Below, in pieces: positions 1 to 5,941 of a stretch of DNA of 18,759 bases (position 1 is the first letter of the stretch; each line of letters starts with the position of its first letter). The notes beneath the pieces are model-generated. The model was given only the letters and a program-made list of their open reading frames with translations. It was not told the DNA's origin and did not search any database. Source of the DNA: Actinomycetes bacterium (GTDB taxonomy: Bacteria; Actinomycetota; Coriobacteriia; Anaerosomatales; Anaerosomataceae); NCBI GenBank assembly GCA_021850085.1, contig JAJZRZ010000009.1, forward strand, positions 1 to 18,759. The letters are read 5' to 3'. A program made the translations under genes and the position numbers.

Positions 1-329
1 CCCCACACGCGGGCTCCGAAACCGACCGCCTCCGAGCCTGCGCCCGCGCTACGCAGCAGCCCCTCCACGCGGCGCAGCATCTCGTCGGCCGCACGGCGCG
101 TGAACGTGAGCAGCAGGATCCGGCCCGCAGGAACGCCCGAGGCCACGAGGTGCGCGACTCGGTGGGCAAGGGTCGCGGTCTTGCCGGCGCCGGCGCCGGC
201 GACCACGAGCAGGGGGCCGGAGCCGTGTGACGCGGCCACCCGCTGGGCGGGATTGAGCTCCCGCAGGATGGATTCCGACAGCTTCTCGAGTGGCTGTGGG
301 TGCCTGGGTCCGTGCGTGCGCGCGGGCAT
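1..329 (-). CDS. UvrD/PcrA-family ATP-dependent helicase, N-terminal part (cut by window edge)
   Basis: Only the first 109 codons are present; the gene runs off the left edge. Reading the minus strand from the ATG at 329, residues 25-29 are LNPAQ (the Q-motif region of superfamily 1A helicases), residues 45-51 are GAGAGKT (Walker A, ATP binding), and residues 72-84 LLLTFTRRAADEM match helicase motif Ia. UvrD-family enzymes are 3'-5' DNA helicases used in excision repair, recombination or replication restart. A GAGAGG ribosome-binding site lies 8 bases before the ATG. A LexA-type box and a promoter lie 37-66 bases upstream, suggesting SOS control. The C-terminal part needed to tell UvrD/PcrA from AdnA/AdnB-like or nuclease-fused relatives is outside the window, so no symbol is given. 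Confidence 0.9.
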   Translation of the reverse strand, partial: MPARTHGPRHPQPLEKLSESILRELNPAQRVAASHGSGPLLVVAGAGAGKTATLAHRVAHLVASGVPAGRILLLTFTRRAADEMLRRVEGLLRSAGAGSEAVGFGARVW

Positions 330-365
330 GAAGCGGGCCTCTCGTCGGTGCGGTTCGCCGCTTGG

Positions 366-395
366 ATGCTAGCACCGATCGTTCCAGAAAGCGAA
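366..395 (-). promoter_or_regulatory. Promoter of the UvrD-family helicase gene
   Basis: On the minus strand an extended -10 element TGCTAGCAT (hexamer TAGCAT at 366-371) is preceded by an 18-base spacer and a weak -35 TTCGCT (390-395). Transcription would start near position 359, leaving a leader of about 30 bases before the ATG at 329. The -35 element overlaps the LexA-type palindrome at 392-405, as expected for repression. Read by eye; the -35 match is poor. Confidence 0.5.
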
Positions 396-405
396 CAGGT
401 GTTCG
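392..405. promoter_or_regulatory. LexA (SOS) box
   Basis: The sequence CGAACAGGTGTTCG is a perfect palindrome CGAAC-N4-GTTCG. This matches the LexA/DinR operator shared by Gram-positive bacteria and actinobacteria. It lies 63 bases upstream of the helicase start codon and overlaps its -35 region, while ending just 3' of the stop codon of the deaminase gene. A DNA-repair helicase is a typical SOS target, so sequence and context agree. Confidence 0.75.
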
Positions 406-408
406 TAT

Positions 409-1440
409 CTAGCTGAGAGGTATGCCGTGTCGCTTCGCGTACTGCTGCACCGCGTACACGTGCTGGTCCTTCGCGTCAGCATCCAGGAAGGACGCATCGA
501 ATGAGGCCTCAGCGAGGCGTGCCAGTTCATGTGGTCCGAGGTGCAGGGCCTCGGCGGCGGCCACGTAGTTGTCCGTGAGGTAGCCGCCGAAGTACGCCGG
601 GTCGTCCGAGTTGATCGTGACGGTGAGGCCGGCGTCCATCATCTGTTTGAGCGGGTGCGCTGCCAAGGACCGTACGACACGGAGTCGAACGTTCGACAGC
701 GGGCACACCGTAAGCGGGACGCGGTCTCGCGCCAGGCGCTTCACCAGCACCGGATCCTCAAGGCACCGGATGCCGTGGTCGATACGCTCGGCGCCCAGGA
801 TGTCCAGCGCACCGGTGATGTACGATGGAGGGCCCTCCTCGCCGGCATGCGCCACCACCCGATAGCCCATCATGCGAGCCGTCTCGAAGACCTCGGCGAA
901 CTTCTCCGGCGGGTGGCCCAGCTCGGCTGAGTCCAGACCGACCCCTGCGATATGTCGCCCGTAACGATGCGCGTGTTCGAGGGTGTGCAACGCGCTGTCC
1001 GCCGGCCGGTCGCGCAGCAGCGCGAGGATCAGCCGCGACGTTATACCGAACCGCTCCTCGCCGTCCTCGAGTGCGCGCAGGATGCCCGTCACCACCGTGC
1101 CGAAGCGGACCCCCCGCTCCGTGTGCGTCTGCGGGTCGAAGAACGGCTCGACATGACAGATGTTCTCTTGAGCGGCGCGCATCAGGTATGCCCAAGTGAG
1201 ATCGTAGAAGTCATCCTCGGTCACGAGTGCGGCGCATCCGGCATAGTACAGGTCGAGGAACGACTGCAGGTCGGAGAACTCGTACGCTGCGAGCGCCTGG
1301 TCGACGTTCTGGTAGGGCAGGTCGATGCCGTTGCGGCGAGCCAGCCGCAGCATCATCTCGGGCTCCAAAGTGCCCTCGAGGTGCAGGTGGAGCTCGGCCT
1401 TTGGCAGGCCGAGCGCGAAAGGACGAATGTCGTGGACCAC
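409..1440 (-). CDS. add: Adenosine deaminase family purine deaminase, adenine-deaminase-like
   Basis: A complete 343-residue metal-dependent amidohydrolase of the adenosine deaminase family. It should hydrolyse the 6-amino group of adenosine or adenine, giving inosine or hypoxanthine plus ammonia, in the cytoplasm as part of purine salvage. Zinc ligands are H18 and H20 (LHLHLEGT), H198 (VAHAGEE) and D279 (NSDDP); E201 and H222 (DHGI) are the expected catalytic residues. The motifs FFDPQTHTERGV (100-111) and DDPAYFGGY (279-287) resemble the branch whose studied members act on free adenine, so adenine may be the true substrate. The ATG at 1440 has a GGGGG stretch just upstream as ribosome-binding site. 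It is divergent from an MFS transporter with a shared 147-base control region. The family is certain; the adenosine/adenine choice is inferred. Confidence 0.93.
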   Translation of the reverse strand: MVHDIRPFALGLPKAELHLHLEGTLEPEMMLRLARRNGIDLPYQNVDQALAAYEFSDLQSFLDLYYAGCAALVTEDDFYDLTWAYLMRAAQENICHVEPFFDPQTHTERGVRFGTVVTGILRALEDGEERFGITSRLILALLRDRPADSALHTLEHAHRYGRHIAGVGLDSAELGHPPEKFAEVFETARMMGYRVVAHAGEEGPPSYITGALDILGAERIDHGIRCLEDPVLVKRLARDRVPLTVCPLSNVRLRVVRSLAAHPLKQMMDAGLTVTINSDDPAYFGGYLTDNYVAAAEALHLGPHELARLAEASFDASFLDADAKDQHVYAVQQYAKRHGIPLS

Positions 1441-1483
1441 TGTTCCCCCGATTCATCGTACGCGAGGCCTCGTCCCCACGATT

Positions 1484-1511
1484 ATGCATGACGCCAGACA
1501 ATCTCATGCAT
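1484..1511. promoter_or_regulatory. 8-bp inverted repeat (operator-like) between deaminase and MFS genes
   Basis: ATGCATGA (1484-1491) and TCATGCAT (1504-1511) are perfect reverse complements separated by 12 bases, so the half-site centres are 20 bp apart, two helical turns. This geometry suits a dimeric helix-turn-helix repressor. The left arm overlaps a possible minus-strand -10 (CATAAT, positions 1481-1486) for the deaminase gene. The site lies in the divergent region and could control both genes. No regulator gene is adjacent. Confidence 0.4.
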
Positions 1512-1587
1512 CAAGACTTGCAGGACCGCGTGGAAGGGCCGCCCGATTCGGGAAGTTACCAGCAGAAAGCCCGAGCTGGAGGCACCC

Positions 1588-2871
1588 ATGGCGAGAAGCG
1601 ATGCACCCCGTGACGTCATCCGCACGTACATGGCCACCTACGGGCTGTTCACGCTCGCCACGTCGCTCATATGGGCGGTCAACACGCTGTTCCTGCTCGA
1701 TGCCGGTCTCGATATCTTCACGGTGATGGTGGTGAACTCGGCATTCACCATCGGGCAGCTCGTCTTCGAGATCCCGACAGGCGTTGTGGCGGACACGATC
1801 GGAAGGAAGGTCTCCTTCCTTCTCGGCATCGCATCTCTTGCGGTCGCGACGCTGCTGTACGTGATGGCGGCCGAGCTGGAGCTGGGCATCCCGATGTTCA
1901 TCGGCGCATCGCTGCTGCTCGGGTTCGGGTTCACCTGCCAGACCGGGGCGCTTGAAGCATGGGTCGTGGACGCCCTCGCGTTCACTGGGTACAAAGGTGC
2001 GATGGACGGAGTGTTCGCCCAGGGCCAGATCGTCTTCGGGATCGCGACGCTGCTGGGAACGGTCGGAGGCGGTCTTCTCGGGCAGGCCGATCTCGCGCTG
2101 CCCTACTACGTCCGCAGCGCCGTGCTGGGAGCGGCGTTCGTGCTCGTCGTCTTCACGATGAAGGATCTGGGATTCGAATCGCGGCCGTTGCACATGCGGC
2201 GACTCGGACAGGAGACCCGGTCGATCCTGATGGCCGGCACCAGGTACGGCTGGCGGAACCCCGTGGTGAGGCCGATGATGTTCGCCGCGCTGGTGCAGGG
2301 TGCGTTCTTCATCTTCGGCTTCTATTCCTGGCAGCGGTACTTCCTCGACTTGCTCGCTCGTGAGCTCGTGTGGGTCAACGGAGTGGTGACCGCGGCGTTC
2401 GCGGGAGCGGGCATTCTTGGAAACATGCTGGTCGGCCGAGCTTCTGACAATGGCCGAAAAGCGGTCACGGTGCTCGTGGCCACATCCTTGGCGCAGCCGG
2501 TGCTGGTGGTTGCCATCGGCCTGGTGGGGATGCTCGTGCCGGAGGGATCCTACGGTCTTTGGCCGTTCCTGCTCGTGGCCGGCATGTATGTCGTGTTCGG
2601 CCTGCTCGACGGGATCCAGTTCCCCGTGCGTCAGGCGTACCTGAATCGGCACATCCCATCGGCACAGCGGGCCACGGTGCTCTCGCTCGACGCGTTTTTC
2701 AGTGAGGGCGGCGCGTCGGCGGGACAGCTGGGGTTCGGATGGATATCGCGCGCGGTGTCGATCCCGGTCGCATGGGTCATCAGCGGCGTGCTGCTGCTGG
2801 TCGCCGCTCCTTTGTACCGCGCGGCAGGTGCACGTGATGGCGCAGTCGAGCGGGAGCGCGCAAGCGAGTGA
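1588..2871 (+). CDS. Major facilitator superfamily (MFS) transporter
   Basis: A 427-residue, strongly hydrophobic protein with about 12 membrane segments, the usual length for an MFS secondary transporter in the cytoplasmic membrane. The loop 2-3 signature of the family is visible as GVVADTIGRKVSFLLG (residues 65-80), with D69 and R73/K74 in the expected places, and a second half-copy GRASDNGRK occurs around residues 283-291, reflecting the internal duplication of the fold. GGAGG (1578-1582) lies 5 bases before the ATG, fixing the start. Substrate cannot be read from sequence. The divergent purine deaminase makes a purine or nucleoside possible, but drug/metabolite efflux is equally likely. 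The gene ends 5 bases before the convergent tRNA-Leu. Confidence 0.88.
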   Translation: MARSDAPRDVIRTYMATYGLFTLATSLIWAVNTLFLLDAGLDIFTVMVVNSAFTIGQLVFEIPTGVVADTIGRKVSFLLGIASLAVATLLYVMAAELELGIPMFIGASLLLGFGFTCQTGALEAWVVDALAFTGYKGAMDGVFAQGQIVFGIATLLGTVGGGLLGQADLALPYYVRSAVLGAAFVLVVFTMKDLGFESRPLHMRRLGQETRSILMAGTRYGWRNPVVRPMMFAALVQGAFFIFGFYSWQRYFLDLLARELVWVNGVVTAAFAGAGILGNMLVGRASDNGRKAVTVLVATSLAQPVLVVAIGLVGMLVPEGSYGLWPFLLVAGMYVVFGLLDGIQFPVRQAYLNRHIPSAQRATVLSLDAFFSEGGASAGQLGFGWISRAVSIPVAWVISGVLLLVAAPLYRAAGARDGAVERERASE

Positions 2872-2876
2872 GTACG

Positions 2877-2963
2877 TGGTGCCCGGGGCGGGAATCGAAC
2901 CCGCACGACCTTTCGGCCATCGGTTTTTGAGACCGACGCGTCTGCCAGTTCCGCCACCCGGGC
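2877..2963 (-). tRNA. tRNA-Leu (anticodon CAA)
   Basis: On the minus strand the acceptor arm GCCCGGG (2957-2963) pairs with CCCGGGC (2881-2887), followed by discriminator A and an encoded CCA (2877-2879). The T arm is GCGGG-TTCGATT-CCCGC. The anticodon stem TCGGT/ACCGA encloses the loop CTCAAAA, giving anticodon CAA, which reads UUG leucine codons. The long variable arm (GGCCGAAAGGTC region) marks a class II tRNA, as expected for leucine. Total length with CCA is 87 bases. All arms fold without mismatch, so it looks functional. Confidence 0.96.
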
Positions 2964-2982
2964 GCATGCTCAGTGCCGAACC

Positions 2983-2988
2983 ATAGTA
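2983..2988 (-). promoter_or_regulatory. Probable -10 element of the tRNA-Leu promoter
   Basis: The minus-strand hexamer TACTAT lies 20 bases upstream of the tRNA 5' end, so transcription would begin about 13 bases before the mature tRNA, leaving a short 5' leader for RNase P. No convincing -35 is seen. The tRNA could also be cotranscribed with the membrane-protein gene ending at 3038, as both are on the minus strand. Confidence 0.4.
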
Positions 2989-3037
2989 GCGGCTTGCGGG
3001 AGCGTGCGCGAGAGGTTGTGTGATGCGCCGAGAACAG

Positions 3038-3607
3038 CTAGAGCAGGAAGTCGACCGTGGAGAGCCATTCGAGGCTGGACATCACCGACCACAGGTTCAG
3101 CATGGTGAACACGGCCACGAGCAGAAGCAGCGCAGCGCTGACGCCCAGACGGACACCGATGCGCTGTAGCGCCTCCGGGGTCTGCTGCGAGAGGGATTCG
3201 ACGCCGGGGGTGTGATTGATCGCACCGGACTCGCGGATGCCCAGCACCGCGAGTCCCACGCTCGAGATAGCCGATACAGCCGTGAAGGCCACCCACACCA
3301 TGTTGACGGTTCTAGCGAGGTCCGTGTTCCGCGTGATGACCGAGCCGAGGAACATGCTGCCGACGATGTACACGAGCGGCAGTAGCGTTGCGAGCTGCGT
3401 ATAATCCACGATTCGTTGCCCGTGTCCGATAACCGAGGCGACCGCCGAGGGTGAGACCTGTTCGCCAGTGGCAACGGCGCGGTGGCCTTTCGAGAAGCTT
3501 GCACTAACGCGCAACGCGCTTGCGACGAAGGTGAAGCTCGCAACGAGGTAGACCGAGGCGAACGCAATGTAGGCGTAAATATACGTTTCGGACGCGCCGA
3601 ATGACAT
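3038..3607 (-). CDS. Hypothetical four-helix integral membrane protein
   Basis: I do not recognise this 189-residue protein. It has four clear hydrophobic segments at about residues 9-31, 69-91, 101-124 and 152-176, a short hydrophilic loop between helices 1 and 2 (33-68), and another between 3 and 4 (125-151) holding the only Pro/Gln-rich stretch. It has no cysteine, no signal peptide and no catalytic motif. The start was chosen at the ATG at 3607 because GGGGAGG lies 6 bases upstream; the open frame extends further upstream, but without a comparable ribosome-binding site and with non-membrane-like composition. It is divergently transcribed from the sensor kinase gene, and a DUF-type small membrane protein is the most that can be said. 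Confidence 0.7.
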   Translation of the reverse strand: MSFGASETYIYAYIAFASVYLVASFTFVASALRVSASFSKGHRAVATGEQVSPSAVASVIGHGQRIVDYTQLATLLPLVYIVGSMFLGSVITRNTDLARTVNMVWVAFTAVSAISSVGLAVLGIRESGAINHTPGVESLSQQTPEALQRIGVRLGVSAALLLLVAVFTMLNLWSVMSSLEWLSTVDFLL

Positions 3608-3639
3608 GCAGACCCTCCCCGGTACCTCCGCTCGTCCAG

Positions 3640-3670
3640 ATGATACCTGAAAACTGGCGGACGCGTCCGC
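3640..3670 (-). promoter_or_regulatory. Promoter region of the membrane-protein gene with overlapping 14-bp palindrome
   Basis: The minus-strand hexamer TATCAT (3640-3645) is identical to the -10 proposed for rpsA and lies 33 bases upstream of the ATG at 3607. With a 17-base spacer, the -35 would be GGACGC (3663-3668), a weak match. This -35 lies inside the perfect palindrome GCGGACGCGTCCGC (3657-3670), which may be a regulator-binding site. Confidence 0.4.
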
Positions 3671-3698
3671 GCAACATGACGAAAGCAAAGCGCCAACG

Positions 3699-3734
3699 AA
3701 GCGCGATGCGCTTGGGCTGCTGAAGCGCGATAAT
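3699..3734 (+). promoter_or_regulatory. Promoter of the sensor kinase operon (probably leaderless) with inverted repeat
   Basis: GATAAT at 3729-3734 is a good -10 hexamer ending only 7 bases before the ATG at 3742, so transcription would begin at or next to the start codon. No ribosome-binding site exists: the bases before the ATG are CCTCCAC. The inverted repeat AAGCGC-GAT-GCGCTT (3699-3713) occupies the -35 area and could be an operator. No good -35 hexamer is seen. Confidence 0.45.
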
Positions 3735-3741
3735 CCTCCAC

Positions 3742-5151
3742 ATGGGTGCAGCTGAGAGCATAGTGGACCGCCTTCCTGACGCGGCCGCGAAGCACGTCCG
3801 CAACGTCGCGCAGAACCTGCAGCTCGCTGCGGACCTCGGCTATGGTGACGTCGCCCTGCTCGTACCCGACAGCGAAGGGAGCTTGGCGATCGTGGCCGAT
3901 GCCCGGCCGATGACGGCGGCCGCCGCCGTGCCGGTCTCGAGGGTCGGCGAGACGGTGGGGCGGGACGAGGAGCCTGAGGCATACGACGCCCTTCACGGCG
4001 GTCTCACCGCCTGCGGGTCCCGCCGCCGAACGCGCCGCGGTATCGCGTTCACGTCCACCGCCTACCCTGTCGGGCCAGAGTCGCGCCCCTACGCCGTGGT
4101 CGTGAGGCACCTCGGGCAGGGCGTCGCTGAGGCCCCCGGGAAGATGGAGGTCGCCTTCATGCGGCTTGCGGCGCTTGTCCTGGAGAGGCTGCGGCAGGGG
4201 CCGATCCTCGACCTCGACACCGAGGAGCCGTACGCCACCACCCGTCTTGCGGGCGACGGGGTGATCGAGGTCACGGCTGACGGCACGGTCTCCTACGCAA
4301 GCCCGAACGCGGTGAACATCATGCGCCTCGCCGGTGCAGAAGGCGCCCCGGGCGGCGCCCCCGCCTCGGCGCTCCCCGGCGGCGCCACGGCTGTCGCCCC
4401 CGTCCTCGGCAGCGCGTCCGCTCGCGAGGTCACCCTGGAGGTGGCGGGCAGATCGCTCCGGTATCGTACGATCGCCCTCTCCGTGGGCGCGCTCGTGCTG
4501 GTGGAGGACGTCACAGAGGCCCGCCGCCGCGAGCAGGAACTGCGGGTGAAGGAGGCGACGATCCGCGAAGTGCACCACCGGGTGAAGAACAACCTGCAGA
4601 CGATCGCCTCGCTGCTGCGCATCCAGGCGCGGCGAGCCACGAGCGAGGAAGCGGCGCACGCGCTCAGGGAGGCGGTGGAGCGAGTCTCGTCGATGGCGGT
4701 CGTGCACGAGATGCTCGCGGAGTCCACCGAGGAGTCGGTGGACCTGGCGGCGGCGGTGCGCACAGTCGTGGACATGGTCGTGCGGGGGCTTGCCGGTGAC
4801 GACGCCAAGATCGGGTTGCGGGTGGAGGGCGACACTGGACTGGTCCCCGCACCGATTGCGACGTCGCTCGCTCTGGTGGCCGCCGAGCTCGTTCACAACG
4901 CCATCGAGCACGGCATCGGGTCCCGACACACCGGTTCGGTCACGGTTGCGATGCACAGGACCCTGGGCGAGGTCGCGCTCTTGGTCCGGGATGACGGCCG
5001 CGGCCTGCCGCCCGGATTCTCCCCGGATTCATCGTCCAACCTCGGCCTGGCCATCGTCCGGACCATCGTCGAGGACGACCTGCGCGGTACCCTGTCCTTC
5101 GGCACAGGCGCGGGCACGCTGGTCTCCGTCCGCGTCCCGATAACGAGCTGA
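3742..5151 (+). CDS. pdtaS: Sensor histidine kinase, PdtaS-like (HisKA_2 family)
   Basis: A 469-residue cytosolic kinase with no membrane segment. Residues 1-150 form a GAF-like sensor domain, about 165-262 a PAS-like domain containing an odd Ala/Gly/Pro-rich stretch (199-224), 265-330 the HisKA_2 dimerisation domain with EVHHRVKNNLQTI (phosphoacceptor H278 or H279), and 365-469 the HATPase domain with N386 (ELVHNAIEHG) and DDGRGLP (417-423). The architecture and the HHRVKNNLQ motif match PdtaS, the soluble kinase of the PdtaS-PdtaR system in mycobacteria. It autophosphorylates and should pass phosphate to the ANTAR regulator 13 bases downstream. The start is fixed: a stop lies in frame at 3721 and no other start codon intervenes. 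The signal sensed is unknown; the neighbouring genes suggest nitrogen or redox status. Confidence 0.88.
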   Translation: MGAAESIVDRLPDAAAKHVRNVAQNLQLAADLGYGDVALLVPDSEGSLAIVADARPMTAAAAVPVSRVGETVGRDEEPEAYDALHGGLTACGSRRRTRRGIAFTSTAYPVGPESRPYAVVVRHLGQGVAEAPGKMEVAFMRLAALVLERLRQGPILDLDTEEPYATTRLAGDGVIEVTADGTVSYASPNAVNIMRLAGAEGAPGGAPASALPGGATAVAPVLGSASAREVTLEVAGRSLRYRTIALSVGALVLVEDVTEARRREQELRVKEATIREVHHRVKNNLQTIASLLRIQARRATSEEAAHALREAVERVSSMAVVHEMLAESTEESVDLAAAVRTVVDMVVRGLAGDDAKIGLRVEGDTGLVPAPIATSLALVAAELVHNAIEHGIGSRHTGSVTVAMHRTLGEVALLVRDDGRGLPPGFSPDSSSNLGLAIVRTIVEDDLRGTLSFGTGAGTLVSVRVPITS

Positions 5152-5164
5152 GGAGCAACCAGAC

Positions 5165-5734
5165 GTGCGCGTTTTGATCGCCGAAGACGAAGCCCTGATA
5201 CGGATGGACCTGCGGGAGATGCTCGCCGAGGAGGGCCACGAGGTCGTCGGCGAAGCGCGGGACGGTGCCGAGGCTATCGCTCTTGCGCGCGAAGTCCTTC
5301 CCGACATCGTGTTCATGGACGTGAAGATGCCCGTGACCGGTGGGCTCGAGGCCGCGCGGACCATCGCCGAGGAGAAGATCGCCCCGGTGGTGATGGTCAC
5401 CGCGTTCTCGCAGCAGGCCTACGTGGACGAGGCGACTGCGGCGGGAGCGATGGCGTATCTGGTCAAGCCGTTCCAGAAGCGCGACATCCTGCCAGCCATG
5501 ACGGTCGCCGTTTCGCGATTCGCGGAGGCTCGCGCCCTCGAGGCCGAGGTGCACGATCTCACCGGCCGCTTGGAGACACGAAAGACGCTTGACCGCGCCA
5601 AAGGAGTGCTCATGGGCAAAGGTCTGTCCGAGCCGGAGGCGTTTCGGCGTCTTCAGAAGCTTGCGATGGACCGCCGGATGTCGCTTCGGCAGGTCGCCGA
5701 AGCGGTGGTGCTCGCAGCTGAGGCGGAGGAGTGA
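5165..5734 (+). CDS. pdtaR: ANTAR-domain response regulator (RNA-binding antiterminator), PdtaR-like
   Basis: A 189-residue two-domain regulator. The receiver (1-118) has the full phosphorylation site: E7/D8, D52 (FMDVKMP), T79 and K101 (LVKPF). A helical linker leads into the ANTAR domain at about 125-185, with RKTLDRAKGVLMGKGLSEPE (139-158) and EAFRRLQKLAMDRRMSLRQV. ANTAR domains bind paired RNA hairpins with six-base loops and prevent termination or alter translation; phosphorylation drives dimerisation and RNA binding. The start is a GTG, with AGGAG overlapping the kinase stop codon, so the two genes are translationally coupled. A matching RNA target lies about 100 bases downstream (5830-5879) in the leader of the glutamate synthase operon. 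In Mycobacterium tuberculosis pdtaR also lies near polA and rpsA. Confidence 0.94.
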   Translation: MRVLIAEDEALIRMDLREMLAEEGHEVVGEARDGAEAIALAREVLPDIVFMDVKMPVTGGLEAARTIAEEKIAPVVMVTAFSQQAYVDEATAAGAMAYLVKPFQKRDILPAMTVAVSRFAEARALEAEVHDLTGRLETRKTLDRAKGVLMGKGLSEPEAFRRLQKLAMDRRMSLRQVAEAVVLAAEAEE

Positions 5735-5766
5735 GCCGCCGCCGGCCTTGTTTCCGCCTATCACAC

Positions 5767-5804
5767 TGTCAACGGATGCCTGTCAACGGATGCCTGTCCA
5801 CGGG
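5767..5804. repeat. 14-bp tandem direct repeat upstream of the glutamate synthase operon promoter
   Basis: TGTCAACGGATGCC occurs twice head to tail without a break (5767-5780 and 5781-5794). A degenerate third copy, TGTCCACGGG, follows at 5795-5804. The array ends in the presumed -35 region of the promoter with -10 at 5818-5823. It may be a binding site for a tandemly binding regulator such as an OmpR-type protein, although the 14-base period is longer than the usual 10-11. The core CAACGG recurs in the hairpin loop at 5836-5841. Confidence 0.8.
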
Positions 5805-5823
5805 ACATGGAACCTGCTAGAAT
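5795..5823 (+). promoter_or_regulatory. Promoter of the HdrBC-glutamate synthase operon
   Basis: An extended -10, TGCTAGAAT (hexamer 5818-5823), is preceded at 17 bases by TGTCCA (5795-5800), a weak -35 that lies in the third repeat unit. The start would be the A at about 5830, which is exactly the first base of hairpin P1 of the leader. The weak -35 suggests dependence on an activator binding the tandem repeats. Confidence 0.5.
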
Positions 5824-5829
5824 TCCTCC

Positions 5830-5879
5830 ACGGCTCAACGGCGAGCCGTAACCGAAGAAGCGAGCAATGACGCTCACGC
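5830..5879 (+). promoter_or_regulatory. Tandem hexaloop hairpins: candidate ANTAR target RNA in the operon leader
   Basis: Hairpin P1 has a perfect 7-bp stem, ACGGCTC (5830-5836) with GAGCCGT (5843-5849), around the six-base loop AACGGC. A 12-base linker follows. Hairpin P2 has a 4-bp stem, GAGC (5862-5865) with GCTC (5872-5875), around the six-base loop AATGAC; two more pairs (GC 5860-5861 with GC 5878-5879) can form past a 2-base bulge. Both loops have A at position 1 and G at position 4, the conserved bases of ANTAR-protein target RNAs such as those of EutV and NasR. An ANTAR regulator is encoded just upstream. P2 is thermodynamically weak alone, which fits a structure stabilised by protein. 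Binding has not been shown. Confidence 0.6.
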
Positions 5880-5915
5880 GGACCGAACAGGGTCCGGGTG
5901 GGCGTTCTGGTTTTT
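5879..5915 (+). terminator. Possible attenuator: mutually exclusive hairpins ending in a U-run
   Basis: Two structures compete. One is a perfect 6-bp hairpin, CGGACC (5879-5884) with GGTCCG (5891-5896), loop GAACAG. The other pairs ACCGAAC (5882-5888) with GTTC-T-GGT (5904-5911, one bulged T) and runs straight into five Ts (5911-5915), like an intrinsic terminator. They share 5882-5888 and cannot coexist. The U-run is short and the stem imperfect, so termination would be partial at best. Position between the ANTAR-type hairpins and the start codon at 5942 fits an antitermination switch. Confidence 0.4.
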
Positions 5916-5941
5916 CGGGCACGAGAGAGGCGGCAACGGGT

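Noticed and set aside
1504..2967. A 487-codon open frame on the minus strand opposite the MFS transporter
   Set aside because: Its translation is rich in His, Arg, Glu and Gln without any motif, as expected for the complement of a GC-rich membrane-protein gene; the plus-strand gene has a good start and clear MFS motifs.
3097..4956. A 619-codon minus-strand open frame across the sensor kinase gene
   Set aside because: Low-complexity Arg/His/Ala-rich translation and overlap with well-supported genes on both strands; antisense shadow.
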